Assembly: GCA_963971405.1 (NCBI GenBank)
Contig: OZ020491.1
Span: 31,423,019 to 31,487,018 of the forward strand
DNA: 64,000 nt
Source: Psococerastis gibbosa
Lineage: Eukaryota > Arthropoda > Insecta > Psocodea > Psocidae
Direction of reading: 5' to 3'
The position numbers and the translations under genes are program-made. Below, one piece after another: positions 25,909 through 36,046 of this stretch. Under the pieces are notes generated by a model. The model worked only from the letters and a program-made list of their open reading frames with translations, was not told where the DNA came from and did not search any database. The stretch's first letter is position 1, and the number at the start of each line of letters is the position of its first letter.

Positions 25909-28900
25909 TTATCCCAAGTTTAACATGAAGCAAAATTTCTCAAACTTTGGTTTGGCCAATGCCTTTGTAAAAATATCTGCCACATTGTCTTCTGAACAAA
26001 CATATTTAAAGTTAACTATTTCTTTCTTAGCTAAGTCTTTAATAAAATGATACTTTATATCAATGTGTTTGCTCCTTTTACTGTTTTCTGCATTAACAGC
26101 AATACTCATTGCTCCTTGATTATCTGTATATAGGCAAGCTTTTAAATTTTTATCAAGATCATTGGCCGCTTGAATAATGAAAAGTAACTCACAACACATC
26201 ACTGCCGCAGAAACATACTCAGCTTCTGTCGTTGAGAGGGCTACACATTGCTGTTTCCTTGAAACCCAGGAGACAGCGTTTCCGTAAAAGTACACCACAC
26301 CGCCTGAAGTGCTTTTTCGGTCTGAGCTCCCCGCCCAGTCTGCATCGGAGAACCCCACTATTTCTTCTTCGTCTTCTTTTTCTTTCTTCGTAAACACGAT
26401 GCCCATTTCTCTTGTTCCTTTTAGATATCTTAGAATTCTTTTCCCCGCCTTCCATGTGGTCGAGGTAGGCTTGTCAAGAAACTTACTTAAAGTTGAGACC
26501 GCATATGTAATGTCAGGTCGTGAATTTACTGACAAGTACATTAAACTTCCAATTAACTGTCTGTACGGCACATTTTCTAAGATGTCTTCATTTTCTGCGA
26601 ATTGAAGATTAAATTCCATTGGTATTGATATTTCTTTGCAGTCTTCCATATTGAATTTCTTTAATACCTTGTCAATTAAAATTGTCCGACAAATCTTCAT
26701 CTCATTTCCACTTCTTTGCACTTGAAGTCCAAGAAAATTTCTTATCTCGCCAAAATTTTTCACTTTAAATTCTTGTTCGAGTTGTTTAACAATCAGTTCA
26801 AATTTTTCTTCTTCACCTGTTAATATTATGTCATCAACCCATAGTAGTAAATAAACACCATTTCTTATGTAGAGGCATACATCTGCCTTTGAGCGAACAA
26901 AACCAACTTTTTCTAAGAAAATACTGAAAGTCTCGTTCCAACACTTTGGAGCTTCTTTAAGCCCATATAATGCCTTCTTTAACTTGTAAATTTGGTTTCC
27001 GGAACCTTTAACACCATCCGGTTTCTTAATGTACACAGAGTTCTTAAGTTCAGCAGCAATAAACGCTGAAGGTACGTCTAGCTGTATAACAGGCCATGAC
27101 TTCTGCACTGCTAGTGATAATATCATTCTCACCATAACAAGTCTCGCTACAGGTGCGTACACATTTTCTTCGCATTTCTCTTGGAATCCTTTAGCTACTA
27201 GTCGAGCTTTCTTCTCACCTCCTTCTTTCGTTCTGAACACCCACTTTGTATCGATTGCCTTTTTGCCCGCTGGAAGTTCGTTCACATTCTCCCAAGTATT
27301 AGCTTTTTCATGCACTGACAGTTCTTTAGTGATTGCTTTCCTCCAATCATCATCTTGAATAGCTTCACTATAACACACAGGATCATATTCATTTAACATA
27401 CAGTATGTCTCATAGTTTGACAAATAAGCTGGCTGTCTTCTTTGCCTTGTCCCTCTTTTTGGAAGTTTTGGAAGTCTGTAATTATTCGTTTTCTCGTCGC
27501 AACCAACAAAAATTAGTTTTTCAGATTTCGCGTCTAACTTGTCTCTTTCATGTTTTTGTTTCATCTTGTATGCATCACACCCGAATGTTCTTACATGATC
27601 TAGTTTCGCTTTCTGCCCAGTCCAGTGTTCATATGGAGTCATGTCTACTTGCGAGTTTGGCGTACGATTTAGAATGTAAACTGCATTATTCACAGCTTCT
27701 GCCCACAGTTCTTTACGTATATTTTTGCCCAACATCATGGCTCTGGCAGCTTCCATTATTGTCCGGAATTCGCGTTCACAGCGTGCATTTTGTTCCGGTG
27801 TATAGGGTGCTGTTAATTCCCTTTCTGCGCCAATCTCTTCAAGATATCTGTCAACTATTTGACTTCTGATTTCTGTCCCATTGTCTGAATGTAGCACTTG
27901 TAAATGACGCCCAAATTTATTCACTAAAAGCATGTCAAACTTCTTCAGACAATCAATAAAACAACTTTTATTACTCACAAAGTAAACTTTTCTGTACGCT
28001 GTAGCTCCATCCTTGAACAGAATTATATATTTTGCTTTACCAACAGATTCACATGTCATTGGTCCACATATGTCTGTATAAATCAACTGTCCTGGACCTT
28101 TAGGTTTTATTCTTTCTGATTTCTTAAAACTTGCTTTACTTTGCTTTGCCAATACACATGGCTCACAAAAGAAATCTTCTTTTTCCATTTTCACATTGTT
28201 TTGGGCCATATGTCTCTTTAAATACTCAATATTTATATGCCCAAGCCTTTCATGCCATAGTTTCATACTTGATTTAGTTTCTTCAGCATTAGCGCATGCG
28301 ACATCATTTATTACTGTCTTAAAAAATAGCTGATACAGATTTGTATCATCTCTTGTTCCACTTGCTATTACTTTTTTATTTTTCATGATTTCAATAGTTT
28401 TCCCTCTCTTCACGATTTCCAGGCCTTTTGCAGTCATTTCTCCTTCAGACACTAAGTTCCTTTTTAGCCCAGGAACGAATAGGACGTTCTTTAAAATTTC
28501 CCATTTATTATTTACGAGCTTCCTTATCTCAATATCACCTTCACCTTCTATATTCAGTTTCGCACTGTTTCCTACGGTGACATTTCCTTTACGTTTTTCA
28601 AACGTTTTAAAGAAACTTCTCTGATAACACATATGTCTTCCTGCACCTGAGTCTGCAGTCCACTCGTAATAACTATTTTCGGTTGCAATTACAAACGCAT
28701 CACTATTGACTTCATTTTTCATTGTACTTTGTTCATTATAATTTCCACCGTAGTTACCTCTACGATATCCGCGTCCCTGATATCCGCGTCCTCGATGTCC
28801 TTGCCCGCGATACTCGTTACCCCGATTTGAAGCTTGTCCGCGACCCGTACCACGTCCGTGATGTTCGCGCCCGCTTTCACATTGATATGCGTAATGGCCC

Positions 28901-29463
28901 CGTTTGGAACAACGGTAGCAGATGGTGTCCTTTTTCTGACTTTTCTCAGGTTTTTTATGGGCAATGTAAGCTTCTGTCTTACTTTCAGCTCCTTTTATTA
29001 TCCTTTCCTCATCTATTAGTCTAGCCGTTAGATTCTCAATGTTCTGTTTGGAATCTTCAGTTGATAGCCATGCTTGCCTGAAATTTACAAATGTTTCTGG
29101 CAATGTTCCAATTATTTTTGTTATAATTTGATTGTCACTTACTGATTCTCCTGCATTTTTCAATTTTCCTGCAATATTCATCGCTCTTGCAATGAAACCT
29201 GATATAGTCTCTTCACTTTCAAAGTGAAGTTTATGTAGTTCTTCGTATAACAGCATTTTATTGACTTCTGAGGTACTACCATAAATTTTCTCGAACTTGT
29301 CAAGCATTTCTTTGCTTGTTTTGCAACCTTCAATAATCGTTAGCAACTTTTCATCAACCGAAGAGGCAATTAAGTATTTGGCCTTTCCGTCGTTCTTAGA
29401 ATATTCCTGATCGCTTTTACTTAGTTTTCCATTTGCTACACTTTCTAAGCCTTTTCCTTGCAA
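25909..29463 (-). CDS. Copia gag-pol polyprotein, start of gag missing
   Basis: A 1184-codon open frame. In order: part of gag (about 1-175), zinc knuckle CYRCSKRGHYAYQC (about 182-195), protease active site ADSGAGRHM, pre-integrase HHCC (LWHERLGHI ... CEPCVLAKQ), integrase D-D-E (YTDICGP, LHSDNGTEI, EQNARCEREF), RT with LLLWVDDIILTG, and RNase H (DADWAGSSDRKSTSG, STTEAEYVSA, KHIDIKYHFI). It opens after a TAA at a TTG with no ATG before MLDKFEKIYG, and it begins within gag, only 16 bases from the LTR. The 5' end of gag and the leader are deleted. The link between integrase and RT (EKTNNYRL/PKLPKRGTR) also looks shortened. Probably not self-sufficient. Confidence 0.93.
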   Translation of the reverse strand: MQGKGLESVANGKLSKSDQEYSKNDGKAKYLIASSVDEKLLTIIEGCKTSKEMLDKFEKIYGSTSEVNKMLLYEELHKLHFESEETISGFIARAMNIAGKLKNAGESVSDNQIITKIIGTLPETFVNFRQAWLSTEDSKQNIENLTARLIDEERIIKGAESKTEAYIAHKKPEKSQKKDTICYRCSKRGHYAYQCESGREHHGRGTGRGQASNRGNEYRGQGHRGRGYQGRGYRRGNYGGNYNEQSTMKNEVNSDAFVIATENSYYEWTADSGAGRHMCYQRSFFKTFEKRKGNVTVGNSAKLNIEGEGDIEIRKLVNNKWEILKNVLFVPGLKRNLVSEGEMTAKGLEIVKRGKTIEIMKNKKVIASGTRDDTNLYQLFFKTVINDVACANAEETKSSMKLWHERLGHINIEYLKRHMAQNNVKMEKEDFFCEPCVLAKQSKASFKKSERIKPKGPGQLIYTDICGPMTCESVGKAKYIILFKDGATAYRKVYFVSNKSCFIDCLKKFDMLLVNKFGRHLQVLHSDNGTEIRSQIVDRYLEEIGAERELTAPYTPEQNARCEREFRTIMEAARAMMLGKNIRKELWAEAVNNAVYILNRTPNSQVDMTPYEHWTGQKAKLDHVRTFGCDAYKMKQKHERDKLDAKSEKLIFVGCDEKTNNYRLPKLPKRGTRQRRQPAYLSNYETYCMLNEYDPVCYSEAIQDDDWRKAITKELSVHEKANTWENVNELPAGKKAIDTKWVFRTKEGGEKKARLVAKGFQEKCEENVYAPVARLVMVRMILSLAVQKSWPVIQLDVPSAFIAAELKNSVYIKKPDGVKGSGNQIYKLKKALYGLKEAPKCWNETFSIFLEKVGFVRSKADVCLYIRNGVYLLLWVDDIILTGEEEKFELIVKQLEQEFKVKNFGEIRNFLGLQVQRSGNEMKICRTILIDKVLKKFNMEDCKEISIPMEFNLQFAENEDILENVPYRQLIGSLMYLSVNSRPDITYAVSTLSKFLDKPTSTTWKAGKRILRYLKGTREMGIVFTKKEKEDEEEIVGFSDADWAGSSDRKSTSGGVVYFYGNAVSWVSRKQQCVALSTTEAEYVSAAVMCCELLFIIQAANDLDKNLKACLYTDNQGAMSIAVNAENSKRSKHIDIKYHFIKDLAKKEIVNFKYVCSEDNVADIFTKALAKPKFEKFCFMLNLG

Positions 29464-29479
29464 GAAACATTTTAGTACG

Positions 29480-29641
29480 AAAAAACACCTTTACGTAATT
29501 GTACGTTCCATTTATTTATTAATACAAAAAATAAAGTATTGGCTTCACGCCCGTCACATTAACATTAGAAAACCCCAATGTTGGCAACCGTGTTACTTTT
29601 TACCAACACAATATACCGCCAAATATCTAATAATACAAAAC
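29480..29641 (-). repeat. 5' LTR of copia element
   Basis: A 162-bp direct repeat of 25692-25853 with a single base difference. The coding frame starts 16 bases after it, leaving no room for a normal leader. Confidence 0.93.
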
Positions 29642-30491
29642 AGACGTTGGGTACTTATTTGAAGACTGTACTATTTTCTGAATAGGTACGTAGTCTTTGA
29701 AAATTGAGTCAAGAACATTATAAAAATAATTAACTGCATCATCAATTTCAACAAAAGAAGCTAAATTTTCCCAATTAACAGCGTTAAGAGCTTAAAAATA
29801 GGTATATTTATACTGAGAAACGGATGGTGCGGATCTGTAGGAAGCAATTGAAAATCGCTCCGTGTGACGACACATTTTGGTAGATCTGTTAAAACAAAAT
29901 CTAAAAAATAACCATTTGAATTTCTTATTTCATTTTTCTGAGTAAGATTGAAATAATTAATTTTTTCATAAACGTAAAATTCACGAGGTGGCAGGCTACT
30001 CGGTTTATTAAACAGCCAATGCTTGCTAAGTTCAGGCAAGTTCAAGAAGTCACCTACAATTATTATATAGACGATTTTAAATTACTTTCCATTTCTTCTA
30101 ATTTTGAGAAATAACTGTTATATATGTCTTTGGGAGAGTTCGGTGGAATGTAAGCTAAACACAGGAGGAAAAAGTTGTGTTTGTCACTAAAAAAATTTAC
30201 CCAGATGGATTCGACTTCAGGTTGCTGGCTTTCCAATTCAGAGACGCGTTCCGAGATTAATCCTTTGATTGCCAGAATTCCACCTCCATAAGCTTTACCC
30301 GTTTTTATTAAATTTCGATCCTTTCGGTATACGGTAAAATTATTCTCAAAAATTTCTGAACTGAGAATAGAGTCATTCAACCAGGTTTCAGTAATGGCAA
30401 TAATATGAGACTCTATCAGTTGAAGATTTGACTGGAACGATTGTAGTTTGTTTTTTAAAGAGCGCACATTTTGATAGTATATTTCAATCAT
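29642..30491 (-). pseudogene. Endonuclease part of non-LTR ORF2, frameshifted
   Basis: APE-type endonuclease start: IYYQNVRSLKNKL, IIAITETWLND and GGGILAIKG correspond to motifs I-III, and LLCLAYIPPNS follows (30491-30063). After a frame change at about 30050, VGDFLNLPELS (usual form GDFN) and a FLDFVLTDLP / PHHPFLSI block follow (to 29761). Residues up to the copia boundary (VPIQKIVQSSNKYP) belong to the endonuclease-RT linker. The domain would nick target DNA. It is inactive here because of frameshifts and insertion. Confidence 0.85.
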
Positions 30492-30537
30492 TATATAGAC
30501 AGTAACGGTAAATTCCAGATATCATACTGAATTTATG

Positions 30538-31509
30538 TTAATGTGCTGCATTCGTGGCTAGATTAGCAATGGGAAGATCGAATTCGGATAAAATTTTTAT
30601 GGCTGCGGAATCTTCTGCTTTTTTCATACAAATTTCTCCTTTAGGACTAACCCAGCAGAAACGAAAATTGAACTGCTTTGCTGCCCCCCTCGCTTTCCAA
30701 AATAAGTCTTTGTTCATTGGAGAAAGGTTTATGTTTATATAGATATTTTGATCGTCACTACATTCAATTATATTGTAAGAGACTAGGCCTGATTTGCGAT
30801 GTACTACCCACGCATCCCTGGTTCCCCTCGACTTGAATTGAACTAGAATAGGGCAACGTTTTTTCTTGTTCATGGTCGGAACCCGGTGCACCGCTTCCAC
30901 GTCGTCTTCCTCCCCGGCGATTTTCAACTTCTTTTGGATCTCGGTGACGATTTCCTTTAGATTCTCACCTTCGCGTTGTTGCACTCCGTGAATTTCGATG
31001 TTTTTGTTTCTGCTGAATTGTTCTTGGCGGTTTAGTTCGCTCCTGAGAAAGTGCATTTGGTTGCTTAAAATGTGATTGGTACGTTCCAGCTCAGTGATAC
31101 GTTCCTTCTGCTTCTTCATTAGCTCATTTTGTTTCGCGAAATTTTCCTCTTGGGCTATCATTTTTGTCATCACCTCATCAAATTTACATGATTGGAACGA
31201 CGTAACTAGACCACCATCAATGCATCCACACAGCTCAGCTAGTTTAGCACTAATGCACTCGATCGAAGTGGTTTCCGGGTCAAAAATAGGCTGCTCGAGC
31301 TGAATTTGAGGGCTACTAGGAGTACTGGCTCCACCTACAGCCTTCCGACAAGCGACAGAGCATTTCCAGCTTTTTTGCTTCTCAACCGTCCATTTTCTGA
31401 AGACCACTTCTGAAGTCCCGGCACAAGAAAAATGGAACGACCACTTACATTGCTCGCAAACCACCACATCTTGGCCATATGGGGCCATGCATTTTGCGCA
31501 CTCACTCAT
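30538..31509 (-). CDS. Non-LTR ORF1: PHD finger, coiled coil, FP-type RNA-binding domain
   Basis: 323 residues, ATG 31509. Residues 4-55 form a PHD-like finger (CAKCMAPYGQDVVVCEQCKW, FHFSCAG, WKCSVACRK). Residues of about 115-165 form a coiled coil (ENFAKQNELMKKQKERITEL). The C-terminal half (NIEIHGVQQREGENLKEIV ... FCWVSPKGEICMKK) matches the baculovirus-FP/L1-like domain found in many insect non-LTR ORF1 proteins. It would form the RNP that carries element RNA. The frame is intact, unlike ORF2. The ORF2 start (30491) follows its stop by 46 bases. Confidence 0.88.
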   Translation of the reverse strand: MSECAKCMAPYGQDVVVCEQCKWSFHFSCAGTSEVVFRKWTVEKQKSWKCSVACRKAVGGASTPSSPQIQLEQPIFDPETTSIECISAKLAELCGCIDGGLVTSFQSCKFDEVMTKMIAQEENFAKQNELMKKQKERITELERTNHILSNQMHFLRSELNRQEQFSRNKNIEIHGVQQREGENLKEIVTEIQKKLKIAGEEDDVEAVHRVPTMNKKKRCPILVQFKSRGTRDAWVVHRKSGLVSYNIIECSDDQNIYININLSPMNKDLFWKARGAAKQFNFRFCWVSPKGEICMKKAEDSAAIKILSEFDLPIANLATNAAH

Positions 31510-31709
31510 AGGAAAGCTGATTAATGCAATAGTTGACAGTTCAAGTAAGACTCACCGGTATCGTAGTATTGTGAAGGTCACACTTCACTAACTCAAACCA
31601 CACACCAAATAGTCAAACTTGCTTTGGCAAGTTACTTCCAAATTTCCGCCACAAAATTCAATAAAAAAGTCTAAAATTTAGGTGAAATGTTTCTAACAGT
31701 TATCTCTAT

Positions 31710-32603
31710 GAAATTATGAATAATCCAAGCTAAAAAACTTGCTAAAAACTTATCAAATAACTAAAATTCGCTCTGTCTGTAAGACACGACCATACCAATC
31801 ATTTTAGACTTTTAGATTTTAGTCAGGAAAGAACAAAAGTCAGGAGTAATAAAAATGGATAAACACGAAGACCTACAGAATTTGAAATATAATGATGATT
31901 TTACAGTATGCCCAAGACACCACCAATGGATAATTCGGAAGATACAACATTAAATCACCAGCAAATAACAGCCTACAGGGTATACAATAAATGACAATAA
32001 CACTGCTATTGTTATTTTATTTTTCCATTACATTCTATATTCTTTTTTTTTCCGCAAGATGGTGGACGATTAATGTATATTCCGTTACAGTTTTGGTATT
32101 TACTTATTTAATTAGCCTAGGTAATAATTTAGACAACTTATTTTGTGTTTTTTTTTTTAATATTGCTCTGGTGCAATAGAGTCAAGTTAACAGTCAAAAT
32201 GGATAAAAGATTTGAACCTGTTAAGATGGTTACTTTCTTTAAGATTGGCAGACAATATTCTTCCCTACACAAATTCCGAATTAACCAACGCTGATAGATG
32301 GCACCTAACCATAAGCTAAGTATTGTAGATAGCGGTCAAACCTAGGGGAAAATGGCAAAAGAAGCGTTTCCACATTGTTGCGTTCCAACATTTAAAATGG
32401 CGGCAATAGAAAGGCAAATTTGACAACTCCGCCGCACTAGACATTATTGCCTGTATTGGGCTTATGAGGAAAACCATCTGCTTAGCCTAGGAGACTACCT
32501 TGGAATCGTTGATTGACATTCGAATGAGGTACACAAGCCCCTCATGGTATTCTGGACTGAATAAACTGCCAGGTAAGCGTTGGTGTACAAAGTGACGACT
32601 GGT
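31710..32603. other. Gap without a gene
   Basis: AT-rich; no recognised element. Any further 5' sequence of the non-LTR element may extend into it. A 62-codon frame at 31991 is hydrophobic low-complexity sequence and is not called. Confidence 0.4.
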
Positions 32604-32754
32604 AAGGCCGTAGCCAGAAGGGGCGGGTGGTCCAGACCGAAATATTTGCAGCGTATGTACACCAGATAGAATGGAGTTTTAAATATATTGAGGCTACCTT
32701 GCCTGCAGTGGCGTCAGATGGACCACTCCCGAAAAAATGTCTGGCTACGGCCTT
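32604..32754. mobile_element. Short MITE with perfect 15-bp inverted ends
   Basis: AAGGCCGTAGCCAGA (32604-32618) and its exact inverse TCTGGCTACGGCCTT (32740-32754) bound 151 bp. Just inside, GGGTGGTCC and GGACCACTCCC extend the symmetry. No target duplication is evident. Confidence 0.75.
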
Positions 32755-33843
32755 GCTTGTGGTTATGTACCTATATTAGGCAAGCTACGTTGCACCCCCC
32801 TCCCCTAAATCTCCTATTTGTAGTTATACCAGACGTCAGTGATTCGGACTGCCATCAGGAATATTACGAAAAACATGAAAAAAAGAAATTGAAATAGGCC
32901 TAGTGTTTCACTGATATGAAAAACTCTTTCCCGCTTTTATTTTAATTCGAAATTAAGCCGAAACTCTCAATATTCTAAAATAATATTGAAATTTTATTTA
33001 TGACGAAATGCACAAATGTACACTTGAACATAGCATCTGGCAAGAGACCACCCACCGGCCATCATAGCGGAATTTAGCAATAGAGATAAGACTATTTCCC
33101 AGGGTAACACTGTAAAAACAAATGAACCGGACCCTGCAAACGTACATTTTTCAATTTTTATATGCAAGTAACTAAATTTACAACAGGATACAACAAAACA
33201 GGTCCTGGTCGCGTACGAGTGTCGGGAGACAACTGACCCATGAATAAGATCGCATAGCTACCACCCTCCTAAACCCCATGCTTATTCCATTTAAGTTTAT
33301 CAACAATTACGCCTCCGTCGCTGATTATTTCTATATAATTATAATATTATTTCTAATAATAGTAATAGGTACCTTGTGAATTCAGCAAAGCTTAGCTTAC
33401 AAGGTTTTTCTTTTTCATAATTACACCATAGCATTAGGCTTCCGCCATCAGCTTTCTTGCAGCCCAATACAACGCTTAAGGTGCTTTCCGTCCATCTCTT
33501 ACCGTGTGTCGCATAAAGGGCCGAAGGGGTCCACTGCTACACAGTCTACGTATATTGTGAATATGTTCTTGTAGGTAGTCATGACCTGTTCTTCTTAAGG
33601 TTACAATCTTAGCGATGGGTTGGCAGCAACTCCCTGCATATCGTCCTCCAGTTTACTCGGTAGTAACCTAAATTCTGCCACTGACTGGTATCGGTGTAGG
33701 TTCTTAGGCGACCTGACTAGTTTTTCCATTGGCGTCAGTCCTGTGACCTGTCCCGCACTTAACCTGAAAGAATTCTTTAGTATGCCTCTTACAGTCACTT
33801 AAGGTCATGGGCTTACAAGGTAGTTTTTTCCTATCTTTTGTTA
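32755..33843. other. Gap without a gene
   Basis: No supported gene or element. A 65-codon minus frame at 33601-33798 has no recognisable motif. The DNA looks like old repeat sequence. Confidence 0.35.
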
Positions 33844-34225
33844 AGGTGCCCATTCCATTGACCGGCTAGGGCTATATCCAAAAACGGTGACGCGGTAGCA
33901 GACATTCAAGACTTAGGTGGCGTTTCCACCGACCTCGCATTGCAGAATTGACGCAAATGTTTATTTTCCTCTATGCCATAGTTAAAATTGATCAATGATC
34001 ATACAGTGAAATCACAAACAAACTAAAATTAAAAAATGGCGTCATGGGATATGTTAAGTATAAACATTTTAATAGATTTCTATAAAAAGAAAAATTATAA
34101 TTTCAGTCAATGCCATTTGCATTCTGCAATGCGAGATCGGTGGAAACGCAACCTAAGTCTTGAATGTCTGCTACCACGTCACTGTTTTTGGAAATAGCCC
34201 TAGCCGGTCAATGGAATGGGCGCCT
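33844..34225 (+). mobile_element. MITE family 1, copy 1, TA target duplication
   Basis: 382 bp with about 100-bp inverted ends starting AGGTGCCCATTCCATTGACC and ending with the inverse (GGTCAATGGAATGGGCGCCT). Flanked by TA at 33842-33843 and 34226-34227. Non-coding interior includes AAAATTGATCAATGATCAT. Copy 2 lies at 35500-35884. Confidence 0.88.
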
Positions 34226-34316
34226 TATCCTAACCAAACTTATCCGACTTTCAAGGCATCCAATGCTCTCTAACACATAAGAATAGGGTTACCAGACCTC
34301 CTCTAAATATGTCCTC

Positions 34317-34640
34317 CTTTTAGGCGGGGTTTCCAACGACTTCTCATTGTTCTTTGGTAGTTAGGTAGGTTTTTTTTATAAATTTAAATTATTTAATAAG
34401 AAGTTACAATAGGCTATAAACAGTAGGAATTTTTGTTGTTGTTGTTTTTTCGCTTTACATTATGTAATATTTATACACATAAGGGTACGGCTGTGTGATG
34501 TAATAAAAACAATTTCTATTCTATTTCTATTCTATTCCAGAATGCAAATGACATAAACAGAAATTTTTGTTTTACTCTATGCCATAGTTAAAATTGATCA
34601 ATGATCATAGAGTAAAATCACAAACTAAAAATAACCAGTC
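34317..34640 (+). mobile_element. Degraded, partial MITE family 1 sequence
   Basis: GGCGGGGTTTCCAACGACTTCTCATTG at the left and TATGCCATAGTTAAAATTGA with AATGATCATAGAGTAAAATC at the right match parts of the intact copies, separated by AT-rich unrelated DNA. No complete ends remain. Confidence 0.55.
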
Positions 34641-35065
34641 TGCTTCCAGCTTCACCTTTTTCTCGGTAGATGGCCCTATTATTCACACAATTCAATATTC
34701 CTAAATCTTATTTTTATGTATTTATTTCCTTTATTCAATAATATCTTTAAGCTCCCTTTGTCTCTCATCAGCTCCTTAAGCTGGAGACAGTTAGTTTTTC
34801 TATATGAAAGTAGGCTAGGTAAAATTCATTGTTAATTGTAAGCATGTATCGTTCTTTTCACACACCGGATATTGTAATCATGTTTGTTAATTTACTCTCA
34901 CTCTCACTCAAGTGGAGTCGAAACCTACTGCAGTCTGCAATATACAATCATCTCTAGAATACAAAAGTCCATTCCTTTACTTCGACCAGAACGATCCTTT
35001 AGCTACATTGGTGACCCTCGACAATTGAACAAGCAGCCTTCAAGAACTACAATGCGGTGTGAATG

Positions 35066-35135
35066 GGTAGTGAAAACCCCCTAGGCGGTGAAAACCCCCA
35101 CAGCATAGGTGGTGAAAACCCCCATGGCGGTGTAA
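35066..35135 (+). repeat. Short repeats of GGTGAAAACCCC
   Basis: Four imperfect repeats of GGTGAAAACCCC(C) spaced 15-30 bases apart. In one frame they read as GGENPH-type peptide repeats; I regard this as repeat DNA and not a gene. Confidence 0.55.
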
Positions 35136-35481
35136 ACCCCATCGTCATACCAGCTTCTCTCCGGAAGGGGCTTACACCCGTAGACCCAAGGCGGCAGAAA
35201 TCATCTTTGTCAGACGCGGGTAGCCTCTGCCCCTTCGGCACTTAGTTTCGAACATATTTATGGAAGACCCGGTGTCGAGTTTCTGAATGGCCTTCTGGTC
35301 TATTCCAGTGCTGACCTTTCCGCGAATAGGTGTATGGCAGGGAATGGTCGGCATATTCTGTGACGTCGCCAACAGAAGTATTAAATAGAGCAAAAGGGAT
35401 TTTAGAGGACAGAGGAAGACTGACCGAGGGACTGGCTGGAAGAAGGAAAACAGGAGTCGATTAGTAATACGGATTTAATTA

Positions 35482-36044
35482 CAGTAGAATCCGTTTATAA
35501 GGCGCCCATTCCATTGACCGGCTAGGGCTATTTCCAAAAACAGTGACGTGGTAGCAGACATTCAAGACTTAGGTTGCGTTTCCACCGATCTCGCATTGCA
35601 GAATGCAAATGACATTGACGGAAATTAGAATTTTTCTTTTTATAGAAATCTATTACATTGTTTGTACTTAACATATCCCATGACGCCATTTTTTAATTTT
35701 AGTTTGTTTGTTTGTGATTTTACTGTATGATCATTGATCAATTTTAACTATTGCATAAAGGAAAATAAACATTTCCGTCAATTCTGCAATGCGAGGTCGG
35801 TGGAAACGCCACCAAGTCTTGAATGTCTGCTACCACGTCACCGTTGTTGGAAATAGCCCTAGCCGGTCAATGGAATGGGCACCTTATGACTCCGCTTATT
35901 ATTATTATGACCTAATTACACAAGGAAGTTTGGTTTTCATTACTTAAGGCTTTGTATATACAGTACTGTCCGCTTTGTATGACATCCGCTTATTATGACG
36001 TGTTTGTCAATTCATTTCGATGTCATAATAAACGGATTCTACTG
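35482..36044 (+). mobile_element. Tc1/mariner-like MITE interrupted by MITE family 1
   Basis: CAGTAGAATCCGTTTATAA at the left and the inverse, ending AACGGATTCTACTG, at the right, flanked by TA at 35480-35481 and 36045-36046. The ends and TA flanks fit a Tc1/mariner-type non-autonomous element. MITE family 1 copy 2 sits near its left end, leaving about 180 bp of its own sequence. Confidence 0.82.
35500..35884 (-). mobile_element. MITE family 1, copy 2, nested
   Basis: 385 bp, ends AGGCGCCCATTCC and GGAATGGGCACCT, flanked by TA at 35498-35499 and 35885-35886. The interior is in the opposite orientation to copy 1. It is inserted into a TA inside the outer MITE. Confidence 0.87.
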
Positions 36045-36046
36045 TA

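Larger units (their letters stand above)
25692..29641 (-). mobile_element. Ty1/copia retrotransposon inserted in the non-LTR element
   Basis: A 3950-bp insertion bounded by 162-bp LTRs and containing one long gag-pol frame. It splits non-LTR ORF2 between the endonuclease and the RT. Near-identical LTRs mean recent insertion. No target duplication is obvious, and no primer-binding site is visible after the 5' LTR. Confidence 0.92.
23600..31700 (-). mobile_element. Non-LTR retrotransposon (CR1/Jockey-like), split by copia
   Basis: Minus-strand element with PHD-finger ORF1 (30538-31509) and an endonuclease-RT ORF2 (23738-30491) broken by frameshifts and by a copia insertion at 25692-29641. The 3' side ends near an ATTTCTATTTCTATT-type short tandem repeat (about 23600-23625 on plus), the kind of tail seen in CR1-group elements. 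The 5' boundary beyond 31509 is not defined. Confidence 0.82.

Noticed and set aside
25684..29645. Target site duplication of the copia element
   Set aside because: I looked for a 4-6 bp match at the outer LTR edges and found none that is convincing.
35063..35245. GGENPH-repeat peptide gene
   Set aside because: The repeats are in DNA, both strands are open by chance, and no start context or homology is recognised.
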